Source of the DNA: Zunongwangia endophytica
GTDB lineage: Bacteria; Bacteroidota; Bacteroidia; Flavobacteriales; Flavobacteriaceae
Length of the DNA stretch: 64,000 nucleotides
Reading direction: 5' to 3'
NCBI RefSeq assembly: GCF_030409505.1
Contig: NZ_JAUFPZ010000002.1
Location: forward strand, 124,001-188,000
The translations under genes were made by a program, and so were the position numbers. Shown here one piece after another: positions 26,859 through 36,244 of the stretch; within the stretch, counting starts at the first letter, position 1, and the number at the start of each line of letters is the position of its first letter. The notes beneath the pieces were generated by a model that had not been told where the DNA came from, ran no database searches, and was given only the letters and a program-made list of their open reading frames with translations.

Positions 26859-28082
26859 ATGCGTACATCAAAAACATTTTCAGTTGTTTTTTGGCTTAAT
26901 AAAAAGAAGGTCAAAAATAACCAATGCCTAATTTATGCTCGTATCACCGTAAATTCGAAACGAGCTAATATTAGTCTAAAGAGATCAATTCCTTTTAGCC
27001 TATGGGATTCGAAAACAAAGCGTTTAAAAGGAAATTCTAGAAAAGTCGTAGAACTCAATGAATTTTTAGATCAAATTAATGCAAGATTTTTTCAGATTTA
27101 TCAGGATTTAAAATTCAAAGGAAAGCTGATTACTTCAGATTTGGTTAAAGCTGAATTTAATGGTGAAGGAGGGAGTTCCAAAACCTTAAATGAGCTAATC
27201 GAATATCATCAGAATAAAATTAGGAATACCCATAGCGCTGGAAGTATTCGTAATTTTAAAGTAAGTGAGAAGTATATTAAAGAATATGTACATCAGAGGA
27301 TGCGGACATCAGATATTTTTATCTCCCAATTAGATTATAAGTTTCTGAGTGATTTTGAAGCTTTTCTTTTTAATTACTATCCTAGAGGTCATCATAAGGC
27401 GATGAGCCATAATACGGTGATGAAACATATTCAGCGCTTGCGTAAAATGGTAACCCTGGCGTTTCATTTAGAATGGCTCGATAAAGATCCTTTTAGAAGG
27501 TGGAAAATGACTTTTGAAAAGAGGGAACGTGAATTTCTATCTAAAAATGAGTTGTCAAATCTACAGCATGCGGAACTTCCAATAGATCGACTGGATCGAA
27601 TACGGGACTTATTTATTTTTAGTTGTTATACAGGTTTAAGTTATGGTGATCTGATGGAGCTAAGCGAAAAAGAAATAAACATTGGTATTGATGGAAAAGC
27701 TTGGATTATTACAAAACGGAATAAGACGAATAGCGCTGTTAAAGTACCTTTACTAGAACCAGCCCTCAAAATTTTAGAAAAGTATAAAAATCATCCTGTT
27801 ACACAGGTCACCGATAAGTTATTACCACAGTGTAGCAATCAAAAAGTAAATTTATACCTTAAAGAACTTGCTATGCTTGTCGGACTTAAAAAGAATTTAA
27901 CCTTTCATATGGCTCGACACACTTTTGCGACCACAGTGACCCTAAGCAACGGAGTGCCTATAGAAACAGTATCAAAACTATTAGGACATACTAAAATAGC
28001 GACTACTCAAATTTACGCTCGTGTTTTAGAAGATAAAATAAGTAAGAATATGGATGATTTGAGAAAGCGGCTTGAAAGTTGA
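26859..28082 (+). CDS. Tyrosine site-specific recombinase (integrase), copy 2
   Basis: A 407-aa paralogue of the upstream integrase with the same three-domain layout: arm-binding (YARITVNSKRANISLKR), core-binding (about residues 105-210) and catalytic, with IFSCYTGLSYGDLMELS, MARHTFATT and LGHTKIATTQIYARV. The two integrases are alike throughout but clearly diverged, so they are two separate genes rather than a recent duplication. A terminator follows directly. Confidence 0.92.
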   Translation: MRTSKTFSVVFWLNKKKVKNNQCLIYARITVNSKRANISLKRSIPFSLWDSKTKRLKGNSRKVVELNEFLDQINARFFQIYQDLKFKGKLITSDLVKAEFNGEGGSSKTLNELIEYHQNKIRNTHSAGSIRNFKVSEKYIKEYVHQRMRTSDIFISQLDYKFLSDFEAFLFNYYPRGHHKAMSHNTVMKHIQRLRKMVTLAFHLEWLDKDPFRRWKMTFEKREREFLSKNELSNLQHAELPIDRLDRIRDLFIFSCYTGLSYGDLMELSEKEINIGIDGKAWIITKRNKTNSAVKVPLLEPALKILEKYKNHPVTQVTDKLLPQCSNQKVNLYLKELAMLVGLKKNLTFHMARHTFATTVTLSNGVPIETVSKLLGHTKIATTQIYARVLEDKISKNMDDLRKRLES

Positions 28083-28093
28083 AATTTTAATTG

Positions 28094-28125
28094 CTCAGCC
28101 TCAATATGAGAGGCTGAGTTTTTTT
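28094..28125 (+). terminator. Terminator after the second integrase
   Basis: CTCAGCCTC (28094-28102) pairs with GAGGCTGAG (28110-28118), followed by a T-run. Confidence 0.85.
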
Positions 28126-28335
28126 ACGTTAGAAATCAAATAATTTCAATGATTATTTTTTGAAATTTATATTTACTATTTTTTGATTACAGTATATCAT
28201 AATTCTGAATTGGAGCGATTGCTATTAGATACTTAATAGTATAGAAGTCCAGATACCTCGAGATCTTAGAAGAAATATCAAAAAGAAGTTAGAGTCGGCT
28301 GGTAGTCTTTATAAGTAAAAATTTAATGTTGAGAT

Positions 28336-28818
28336 TTAATCTAAAAATATTTGCTCTTGGTGCCAGATTAAGGATTCAATAGCAGGATACCATTTTTCTT
28401 TTTCCGGTAGATCGATCGACTGATTCTCAAATTGTGATAATGTAATCTTAGAAGCCTTGTCATTTACTAGCTTAGATACTTTTACTTTATAATCACTGGT
28501 TATACTTATAAGCCCACGGTCAAAAGCCCGATGCAGTGTAGGGGATAGTGCAATTCCATTGGGAACAGTGTCATCATTGGAAAGGCTGAACAGGTGGATG
28601 TGACAGGCATCGATCATTTGAATGTTCGGTTTAGTCATGATGCGCATGCCCGAAATGCAGCAACGATGATTTTAAATTTAAGGAATACTTTTCTTAAATA
28701 AACCACCAGGAATAAAAAGCTCCTCCTGAAAACGACTTTCATCCATGATTGTTCTTAGATGAAGCAATTGTTCCCGATATAATGTTCCAGTTGTATTTAG
28801 TATCTGGAATTGTCTCAT
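28336..28818 (-). pseudogene. HNH endonuclease pseudogene (5'-truncated, two in-frame stops)
   Basis: Reading from 28818 leftward in one frame gives MRQFQILNTTGTLY..., then FQEELFIPGGLFKKSIP, two stop codons (28678-28680 and 28672-28674), then NHRCCISGMRIM, IDACHIHLFSLSNDD and NGIALSPTLHRAFDRGLI. The last segments are the Cys-rich and His motifs of restriction-type HNH nucleases (the HIHLF...N...H core). Relatives have Lys and Tyr where the stops lie, each one base from TAA. The N-terminal part of the family is missing altogether, so the gene is dead. It lies between the integrases and the GlcNAc locus. Confidence 0.75.
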
Positions 28819-28981
28819 TTCAAAGTTTTAGCCTAATTTTTTCCTTTTTTGTAAGTTCACTTTCCGTTTCTTGATGTTACAAAAGATCTAAATCATAAAA
28901 ACACTTATATTTTGCAACCAATAACTGAGCATTTTAGAAAAGAGCTTTAAGATTTAGAGAATTAGTAATTCCAAAATATTA

Positions 28982-30013
28982 TTAGTTTAAGTGTCCTCTT
29001 AGGGTAGATTCACGTATGATGAGTTCGGTTTGTATCGAAATTGTTTCTTTTACTGACTCTTGCTCGTCTTCAATTAAGCGTATGCATAGTTTGGCGGCTT
29101 CCTTACCCATTGTAAAGGCGCGGTCGTTAACTGTAGTAATATGAGGTTCAATAACCTGAGATATAGGGTAGTTACTAAACCCAATAATGGCTGTATCTTC
29201 AGGTATATCTATACCGGCTTTTTTAAAAACCTGTAAGGCACTTACTGCGGTATAATCATTGGCACAAAAAATTCCATCGGGTATGCTGGCCTGCTGCAAA
29301 AAATGTTTTGCCTGCAGCACTCCTTCCTCGTAATTTAGGTTTTTTGTAAACCCTATTAAATTGGGGTCTTGTTTGATATGATGTTTTTGTAATGCGGCCT
29401 TATATCCCTCGTAACGGGCTTTAAAAATTGGAGTAAACTGGTTGCCAGCAATATGAGCAATGCGTTTGCAACCTTTTTCAATAAGATGTTCCGTAGCTTT
29501 ATAGGATGCTTCAAAATCATTGATTATAATGCTGTTGACATCCTGGTCTTTAGGTACGCGATCATAAAATACCAAGGGAATACCCAGACGTTTAAATTTT
29601 TTGAAGTGATCGTATGTATCGGTTTCAATAGTTAAACATACAATAAGTCCTTCGACCATTTTATTTTGGAGGATTTTGGTAATCTCCTGTTCGCGCTTGA
29701 GGGAATCCTTAGATTGAAAAATACTTACATTGTATCCTTTTTTGTAAGCATAATCCTCAATTCCACTAATAACCAGAGAATGAAAGTAAATATCGATACG
29801 GGGCACAATGATGCCTATGGACTGAGTTTTTTTCTTTCTAAAGCTCGATGCAATAGAATTAGGGGTAAAGCCCAGTTCTTCCGCTTTTTTTTGCACCAGC
29901 TTGGTGGTAGCTTCGCTTATTGCAGGATGATTACCAAGAGCCCTTGAGATTGTAGAGGCAGATAAATCCAATTCCTTAGCCAAATCTTTTAGGGTGATCT
30001 GTGATCTTTTCAT
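28982..30013 (-). CDS. LacI-family transcriptional regulator of the GlcNAc locus
   Basis: A 343-aa repressor or activator with an N-terminal LacI helix-turn-helix (ITLKDLAKELDLSASTISRA, residues 6-25) and a periplasmic-binding-like sugar-sensing domain (IGIIVPRIDIYFHS onward, FCANDYTAVSALQVF). It is divergent from susC. A CAAACGTTTG palindrome lies 9 bases before its start and a 28-bp palindrome with the same core precedes susC, so it very probably controls the locus and itself. The inducer is inferred to be GlcNAc, GlcNAc-6-phosphate or an oligomer. Confidence 0.92.
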   Translation of the reverse strand: MKRSQITLKDLAKELDLSASTISRALGNHPAISEATTKLVQKKAEELGFTPNSIASSFRKKKTQSIGIIVPRIDIYFHSLVISGIEDYAYKKGYNVSIFQSKDSLKREQEITKILQNKMVEGLIVCLTIETDTYDHFKKFKRLGIPLVFYDRVPKDQDVNSIIINDFEASYKATEHLIEKGCKRIAHIAGNQFTPIFKARYEGYKAALQKHHIKQDPNLIGFTKNLNYEEGVLQAKHFLQQASIPDGIFCANDYTAVSALQVFKKAGIDIPEDTAIIGFSNYPISQVIEPHITTVNDRAFTMGKEAAKLCIRLIEDEQESVKETISIQTELIIRESTLRGHLN

Positions 30014-30021
30014 AATAGATA

Positions 30022-30031
30022 CAAACGTTTG
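30022..30031. promoter_or_regulatory. LacI operator O2 at the lacI start
   Basis: The palindrome CAAACGTTTG has the same core as the susC operator. On the minus strand it lies just past a TATATTTA box (30034-30041) and just before the lacI ATG, so binding would block lacI transcription (autoregulation). Confidence 0.7.
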
Positions 30032-30165
30032 CGTAAATATAAGATTAATACCTAAAATGACGTGCGTAATTATTTTTTTATTGGTATTGAAATTTTATAA
30101 AAAATTAAGAATTAATGGGGTTTAAGGTGATTTTTTATGTTTATTTAACATAAAACTTATTTAAA

Positions 30166-30193
30166 TAATTTATGCAAACGTTTGCATAAATTA
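30166..30193. promoter_or_regulatory. LacI operator O1 upstream of susC (28-bp perfect palindrome)
   Basis: The half-site GTTTGCATAAATTA (30180-30193) is mirrored exactly at 30166-30179, giving the LacI-type core GCAAACGTTTGC. The -33 element of the susC promoter (TTTG, 30181-30184) lies inside the right half-site. Confidence 0.88.
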
Positions 30194-30212
30194 CTTCTTA
30201 ATGATACATTTG
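30181..30212 (+). promoter_or_regulatory. susC promoter
   Basis: TTTG (30181-30184), 20 bases, then TACATTTG (30205-30212): a textbook Bacteroidota promoter (TTTG-N20-TAnnTTTG). The 5' leader to the ATG at 30255 is about 40 bases. Confidence 0.8.
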
Positions 30213-30254
30213 AAGCAAGCAAGAGCTTAATAACTAAATAAATTCATCTTCATT

Positions 30255-33200
30255 ATGGGTAAACCAATATTCAAAATAGCGTTTGAAATAGGTGGACAAC
30301 ACAAAGCGACTAGTGGTCTGGTAATCCTATTGCTAGTGCTTTTCAACACCGTTTTTGCACACGCTCAACAAATCACTGTTACCGGCAAGGTGACTCAGGT
30401 AGGTACGGAAGAGCCTTTATTTGGCGTAAACGTTATTCTTAAAGGAACATCTAAAGGGGTTTCTACAGAGCTTGATGGGACTTATGCGCTAACCCGGGTA
30501 CCGGCTGACGGTATTCTGATCTTTACCTATATGGGTTTTGAGTCTGAAGAGGTTGCTGTAGATGCTCAACCCCAAGTCAATGTATCTCTACGTCCCATAG
30601 CCAGTGAGCTTGATGAACTAATCATTGTTGGCTATGGAAAAAAGAAAAAAAGAAATTTAACCGGGTCTATCGCTTCCGTGGGTAGTGAAGAGATAGAACG
30701 TGCCAATCAGCAGGATCCCGTTTCTATACTTCAGGGCCGTGCTGCCGGAGTACAGGTCACTTCTAACTCGGGTGCCCCGGGTGGGGGAATGACTATACGG
30801 GTAAGGGGTAACTCTTCGCTCAACTCAGGAAATGATCCCTTGTATGTAGTGGACGGTGTCCCTATCGAGTCCAACAGCCTTTCATCCCTTAACGGCACCG
30901 AGAATTTTGGACTTAACCCACTAGCGGATATTAACCCTGGAGATATCGAGTCTATTGAAGTCTTAAAAGATGCCTCATCTACGGCTATCTACGGTTCCCG
31001 TGCCGCTAACGGGGTGGTGATGATTACGACTAAGCGAGGTGCTGCAGGAAGAGCACAAATTAATTTCAATGTATTTTCCGGGGTAAGTGAGATCACCCGT
31101 AAACTTAGTGTCCTAAATGCGAGTCAATACCGCACCGTGATTTTGGATTCATATCGCAATATGGAGAATCCTGTGGAGCCTATATTTGCAGTGCTCGATT
31201 CTTTGAGCCCAAGGAATAACGGGGATGTAGACTGGCAGGATGAGTTGCTGCGCGTAGCACCACAATATAAAGTGGAACTCTCCGTACGTGGCGGTTCAGA
31301 AAATGTAAAGTATTCCTGGAGTTCGTCTTTCCTGGATCAGGACGGGATTATTTTAAACAATAATTATAAACGAGTGACTTCCCGGCTCAACGTAGACTTT
31401 AACGCTTCAGATAAGCTTAAGTTTGGGCAGAGCATTTCGTATACCAATGCGGTTAATAATCGTATTAATGCGGGAGGTTCGGGAAACCTGAGTGTGGTCA
31501 GGGAATTGTTGATAAGACCCCCTTCTTATTCCATGTATTTACCAGACGGTTCACTTAACGGTTATCAGTTTGGAAAACGAAATCCCGTGGGACTGGCAGA
31601 ATTGGCAACACACCTTAATAAAACAAACCGTATTATCGGTAACCAGTATGCCGAATATCAATTTAGCCAGGGCTTAAAACTACGCAGTAATGTAAATTTG
31701 GATTTTGTGTCCATGAAGGAAGATGAGTTCATACCTTCAAGCCTGGACTACAGGGAGGGCTATAACAGTGGGGCTGTGCGCTCACTTACTAATTTGACCT
31801 GGGGCAACGAAACCTTTCTTACCTACGACCGCCAGATTAGCGAGGTGCATAACATTTCGGCCCTAGCCGGTATGAGCTTTCAAAAATGGAGTTATGAACA
31901 AACCGGCCTTGACGGCATGTTCTTCCCTAGTGATAATATAAGAACCCTTAATGGTGCCGGGACGATATCAGGCCAGGAGGCTAATATTGCTACAGAGCAT
32001 TCCATGTTATCATACTTTGGGCGACTATCTTATGACTACAAAGAAAGATACCTTGCTGAAGTTAATCTAAGGGCAGATGGTTCTTCTCGTTTTGGTGCAG
32101 ATAATCGTTTTGGATATTTTCCTTCAGCTTCGCTGGGGTGGCGTTTCTCCGATGAGGCATTCCTAAGAGACAATCAAGTACTTACCGATGCCAAACTGCG
32201 CTTTAGTGCAGGACAAACAGGTAATGAGGCCATAGGGAACTATACTTCCCAGGGGGAATTTGCAGTTGGTATAAATTATCTGGATTATTCCGGTGCAGCG
32301 CCTACAGTGATGCCTAATGCCGGACTTACCTGGGAAACTACCACCCAATATGATGCTGGTTTAGATCTTTCGTTGTGGAGAAACAGGATCAATCTTTCCG
32401 CGGACTATTATATAAAACAAACCGATGACCTGTTGTATAATGTCCCTATACCACGGACCACCGGATTCACCTATATTACTCAAAATATAGGAAGCATACG
32501 CAATACCGGAGTGGAGTTTACATTATTTTCCCGAAACCTGGTAGGGAATTTTAAATGGGATACCAATTTCAATATCAGTGCAAACCACAATGAGGTTACC
32601 GATTTGCCGGATGAACTTTTAACCAATGGATATATCCAGAACGGAAGTTATCATATCTTGCGGGAAGGACTGCCTATTGGAACTTTTTACGGCTACCGTT
32701 TCAATGGAGTCTATGCTAGAGACGAAGATAATATTGCTGCGGTTACCAATGGGGCGCAAGGCCCTATTTTTAAAGGAGGAGACCCTATCTGGGAAGATGT
32801 AAACGGTGATAATATTATTAATGAAGATGATCGTCAGATTATAGGTGACGCCACTCCTGACTTTTTCGGAGGAATCACTAATAATTTCTCCTATAAAAAC
32901 TTTAGTCTTAGTGTATTTTTCCAGTTTTCGTATGGTAATGATATCTACAGTGAGATTAATCACCAGCGCAATTCTGTAGTACGCTATAATAACCTCTCTA
33001 CCGATGCGCTTTACCGATGGAGGGAGCAGGGCGATGTGACCGATTTCCCTAAACCGGTCAGGGATGACCCTTTACAAAGCGACAGTCGCATACAAAGCCG
33101 TTGGGTGGAGGACGGGTCCTACCTGAAACTTAAGAATGTGAACTTAAGCTATGCGCTTCCTCAGGAATTTACAAGTAAACTGGGACTTTCAAAGTTTGCT

Positions 33201-33353
33201 GTTTATCTCACCGGAACTAATCTGATAACCTGGACAAAATATACCGGTTTTGATCCTGATGTAAATTCTTACAGTGGCCTGCGCTCTGGTGTTGATGAAG
33301 GCTCATACCCGCAAAGTCGTACCTTTATTTTAGGATTGAATTTTGGATTTTAA
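30255..33353 (+). CDS. SusC-like TonB-dependent outer-membrane glycan transporter
   Basis: A 1032-aa SusC-type receptor with an N-terminal signal/anchor segment (VILLLVLFNTVFAHAQQ), a carboxypeptidase-regulatory domain (about residues 40-120), a TonB box region followed by the plug (LDELIIVGYGKKKKRNLTGS; PVSILQGRAAGVQV; SIEVLKDASSTAIYGSRAAN) and a long barrel ending in RTFILGLNFGF. It imports oligosaccharides captured by the partner SusD encoded 20 bases downstream. It is the first gene of the predicted operon that runs to 43706. Confidence 0.95.
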   Translation: MGKPIFKIAFEIGGQHKATSGLVILLLVLFNTVFAHAQQITVTGKVTQVGTEEPLFGVNVILKGTSKGVSTELDGTYALTRVPADGILIFTYMGFESEEVAVDAQPQVNVSLRPIASELDELIIVGYGKKKKRNLTGSIASVGSEEIERANQQDPVSILQGRAAGVQVTSNSGAPGGGMTIRVRGNSSLNSGNDPLYVVDGVPIESNSLSSLNGTENFGLNPLADINPGDIESIEVLKDASSTAIYGSRAANGVVMITTKRGAAGRAQINFNVFSGVSEITRKLSVLNASQYRTVILDSYRNMENPVEPIFAVLDSLSPRNNGDVDWQDELLRVAPQYKVELSVRGGSENVKYSWSSSFLDQDGIILNNNYKRVTSRLNVDFNASDKLKFGQSISYTNAVNNRINAGGSGNLSVVRELLIRPPSYSMYLPDGSLNGYQFGKRNPVGLAELATHLNKTNRIIGNQYAEYQFSQGLKLRSNVNLDFVSMKEDEFIPSSLDYREGYNSGAVRSLTNLTWGNETFLTYDRQISEVHNISALAGMSFQKWSYEQTGLDGMFFPSDNIRTLNGAGTISGQEANIATEHSMLSYFGRLSYDYKERYLAEVNLRADGSSRFGADNRFGYFPSASLGWRFSDEAFLRDNQVLTDAKLRFSAGQTGNEAIGNYTSQGEFAVGINYLDYSGAAPTVMPNAGLTWETTTQYDAGLDLSLWRNRINLSADYYIKQTDDLLYNVPIPRTTGFTYITQNIGSIRNTGVEFTLFSRNLVGNFKWDTNFNISANHNEVTDLPDELLTNGYIQNGSYHILREGLPIGTFYGYRFNGVYARDEDNIAAVTNGAQGPIFKGGDPIWEDVNGDNIINEDDRQIIGDATPDFFGGITNNFSYKNFSLSVFFQFSYGNDIYSEINHQRNSVVRYNNLSTDALYRWREQGDVTDFPKPVRDDPLQSDSRIQSRWVEDGSYLKLKNVNLSYALPQEFTSKLGLSKFAVYLTGTNLITWTKYTGFDPDVNSYSGLRSGVDEGSYPQSRTFILGLNFGF

Positions 33354-33372
33354 TACGTTAAAAAATAACATT

Positions 33373-34734
33373 ATGGGAAAAGTACAAAAACTGATGGTTT
33401 TAATATTGGCCTTTACCATGGGGTCATGTTCAGATATCCTGGATAAAGAACCATTAAGCAATTTTTCGGCTCAGGGGTTTTATAAAACGACCAGTGATGC
33501 CCAGGCAGGTGTCTACGGTATTTATGAATCTTTACAGTCAGATTACCGCATCAATTTTGCCTACTGGGGTGAGGGTCGGGCAGATGCCATAGAGACAAAC
33601 CATTCTGGAGATCCCTTGCTCTTGAGCCAGAATACCCTTAGTAAAACCATGAATTCAGCACAGTGGAATACCCTCTACCAGACCATAAGCCGGGCCAATT
33701 ATGCTATTAAGTATGTGCCCGAAGTATCGCAATCTGAACTGGGGTTGCGTTTAGTAGGAGAGGCGCGTGCACTCAGGGCTCTTTCGTATTTTTACGCGGT
33801 ACGTATTTGGGGGGATGTCCCGCTTATTACGGAGCCTTATGAAAGCGCAGAGCAACAACTTTTTGTAGCACGTACGGATAAAGAACTAGTTTTAGACCAG
33901 ATCGTGGAAGACCTTAGCTTTGCAGCAGAAAACTGCAGTGCGAGATTTGGCGGTGAGCGCGACCGCGTTTTGATTACACAGGGCGGAGCCAATGCGTTGC
34001 TGACCCAGGTGTATATGTGGAGAAAACAATATGAAAATGCTATTACCGCAGCGGACCGCGTACTGGATAACAGCCTGTATTCCTTAGTAAGTATGTCCGA
34101 TTGGTCTTCTATTTTCACCACCGGTTTTTCAAACGAAAGCATCTTTGAGGTAGGCTATAATGATATTCAGACAAACGCTTTACGGGTATTATATGCTCTG
34201 GGCTCCGACAGCGATTATTTTCCCAGCGAAAAATTTCGAAATTCTTTTGAAGATGGCGATTTAAGACAAGCTAAAATCTACGATACTACTGCGGCTCAGC
34301 CTCGTAAAATTTGGAAGTATTTTGGAGAAGGATTTAATGATGAGAGTCCTGATCCTTCTTCAAACAATATCGTGCTGGTGCGTCTGGCCGATATTATCCT
34401 GCTCAAGGCAGAAGCACTTAACGAATTGAATCAACCAGAAGAAGCCCTGGAACTTTTAAACCGAATCAGAACTCGAGCAGGACTTGACCAACTGGATCAG
34501 GAAGGTGCAATTGCAGCTTATGGTGATGTGAAATCAGCAATTCTTCATGAGCGATTTATCGAATTGTCTTACGAAGGACATCGCTGGTTTGACCTGGTGC
34601 GTACCGGTACAGCCCTTGAATTGATGCAGCCTATAAATGGGTTAAGTGATGAGGCAAATCTGATCTGGCCACTTCACGAAGATGCGCTCAACAGAAATCC
34701 AGGCTTGGAACAAAATTCATTTTACCCCCGGTAA
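33373..34734 (+). CDS. SusD-like glycan-binding lipoprotein
   Basis: SusD-type surface lipoprotein that caps the SusC barrel. I use the ATG at 33373 (MGKVQKLMVLILAFTMGSCS), whose lipobox Cys lies in FTMGSCSDILDK; the longer frame opens with a TTG that overlaps susC. The 453-aa protein has the family marks: an early SNFSAQGFYKTTSDAQAGVYG, a TPR-like core with RALSYFYAVRIWGDVPLI, and the C-terminal ERFIELSYEGHRWFDLVRTG. Confidence 0.94.
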   Translation: MGKVQKLMVLILAFTMGSCSDILDKEPLSNFSAQGFYKTTSDAQAGVYGIYESLQSDYRINFAYWGEGRADAIETNHSGDPLLLSQNTLSKTMNSAQWNTLYQTISRANYAIKYVPEVSQSELGLRLVGEARALRALSYFYAVRIWGDVPLITEPYESAEQQLFVARTDKELVLDQIVEDLSFAAENCSARFGGERDRVLITQGGANALLTQVYMWRKQYENAITAADRVLDNSLYSLVSMSDWSSIFTTGFSNESIFEVGYNDIQTNALRVLYALGSDSDYFPSEKFRNSFEDGDLRQAKIYDTTAAQPRKIWKYFGEGFNDESPDPSSNNIVLVRLADIILLKAEALNELNQPEEALELLNRIRTRAGLDQLDQEGAIAAYGDVKSAILHERFIELSYEGHRWFDLVRTGTALELMQPINGLSDEANLIWPLHEDALNRNPGLEQNSFYPR

Positions 34735-34774
34735 CTAAATCCTAATCACTGTATAATTCTTAAAACTAAATGTG

Positions 34775-36208
34775 ATGAAAACTATTAAAAGAACTTACCT
34801 GTTACTATGCGGGGCAATGTTATGCCTGCTAATTGGTTGTGAAATTCAGGAAAATTTTGAATACCAGAAATCGGGAACCACTGGAGAATTAGGGGTGACT
34901 GCATGGGAGTTCATTCAGGCTAATGACTCTTTGACATTGCTTGAATCTGCAATAAGTAAAGCCAACCTGGAGTCTTTATATAATGGGATGGATGCAAGAA
35001 CATTTATAGCTCCCACAAATCAGGCTTTCAAGCAGTATTTAGCCACTAATGCTTATGCCAGTCTGGAGGAGGTACCACTCCCTATTCTCAAAAACACACT
35101 GAAATATCATATCGTTAAAGAGGTCGTATTGTTTACGAATCCTGACCTGGCCGAAAGTAACAATCCTATAGCCTACGATACAGAAAACGGACAGCTGATG
35201 TTCTTGTCTCATAATACTAATTATCAGGGTTTAGTGAATGAAGAAACCAGTAAGCAATGGACCATTGTGACTTCTAATTTGGAACCTAAAAATGGAGCGA
35301 TTCATGTGGTATCTTCTATCGTCTACTTTTCTGCCCCGGCCGGCAATTTAAATATTCCGGATTCTTCTGTAAAGACTGACACCATTTATCCGCATCATGA
35401 TACCTATATCAATGGGGGGAGCAGCTCTGGGGTTAATTACGGTGGGGATGTGCTTATAAAAGTAAAAAATGTAACAGATAATGGAGATTATGACCGAAAG
35501 GGCTTTCTTATGTTTGATCTGAAAGATTTTGATGATGAGGGAGTTATTACTGATGTGAAGCTGGAAATGGCGGTGAAATTTACCGCAGCTAAAGGTGTAG
35601 CTATGAATCTTTTTACTTCTAAGGATACCCTGTGGAATGAGACAAGCCTTACCTTTGATAATGCTACCTTACCTGAAGGAGATCCAATTGCCAGTTTGAC
35701 CACGACGAAGATAAGCACTTTTGCATTTGATGTCACTGACTATTATAACTCACTTGATAATAAACAAAAGGTTTCTTTTGTTCTCGATGGGGAGCCGGGT
35801 ACTGATGAAACCGATGAGTTTGCCACAAAAGAAAACACCACCCATAATGCCCCTATACTTATCGCTACCATAGCCTCCGGAAATAATGTGCTGGTACTTC
35901 AAACCAATAAGGGTTTTACGGTGCAAGGCGGTGAAACCTTTGTGTTGAGCAACGAGATTGTCGAAGTCACCGGAGCTGACGCCTCAGATATTATTTACAA
36001 TCTGGAGGAAGCACCGCTTAATGGCTGGCTCATCCGCGGAGCCGATATTCTTAAGCCCGGTGATCGTTTTACCCAGTTTGATGTCAACTCCCGAAATATG
36101 ATATACATCAGCAACGGTTCTGGAACTAGTGACGGTATTGTAGTTTCTGCAAGAGACCGGGCAGGATCAAGCCTTGAAAGTTTTCTGCTTGATATTGCAA
36201 TTCAATAA
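34775..36208 (+). CDS. Surface lipoprotein with fasciclin (FAS1) and CBM96-like domains
   Basis: A 477-aa protein starting at the ATG at 34775 (a GTG directly before it is less likely), with a lipobox (LLLCGAMLCLLIGCEIQ). Residues about 35-190 form a FAS1 domain (LESAISKANLESLYNG, TFIAPTNQAFKQYL, LKYHIVKEVV). About 205-370 form a DNRLRE/CBM96-like domain (HHDTYINGGSSSGVNYGGD, KGFLMFDLKDF). About 375-477 resemble a cadherin/CSPG-type repeat. It occupies the position where PULs usually encode a surface glycan-binding protein, so glycan binding is the best inference. Confidence 0.8.
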   Translation: MKTIKRTYLLLCGAMLCLLIGCEIQENFEYQKSGTTGELGVTAWEFIQANDSLTLLESAISKANLESLYNGMDARTFIAPTNQAFKQYLATNAYASLEEVPLPILKNTLKYHIVKEVVLFTNPDLAESNNPIAYDTENGQLMFLSHNTNYQGLVNEETSKQWTIVTSNLEPKNGAIHVVSSIVYFSAPAGNLNIPDSSVKTDTIYPHHDTYINGGSSSGVNYGGDVLIKVKNVTDNGDYDRKGFLMFDLKDFDDEGVITDVKLEMAVKFTAAKGVAMNLFTSKDTLWNETSLTFDNATLPEGDPIASLTTTKISTFAFDVTDYYNSLDNKQKVSFVLDGEPGTDETDEFATKENTTHNAPILIATIASGNNVLVLQTNKGFTVQGGETFVLSNEIVEVTGADASDIIYNLEEAPLNGWLIRGADILKPGDRFTQFDVNSRNMIYISNGSGTSDGIVVSARDRAGSSLESFLLDIAIQ

Positions 36209-36244
36209 TCAAAAACGAGTATAATTTATTTCAAAATAATAAGC

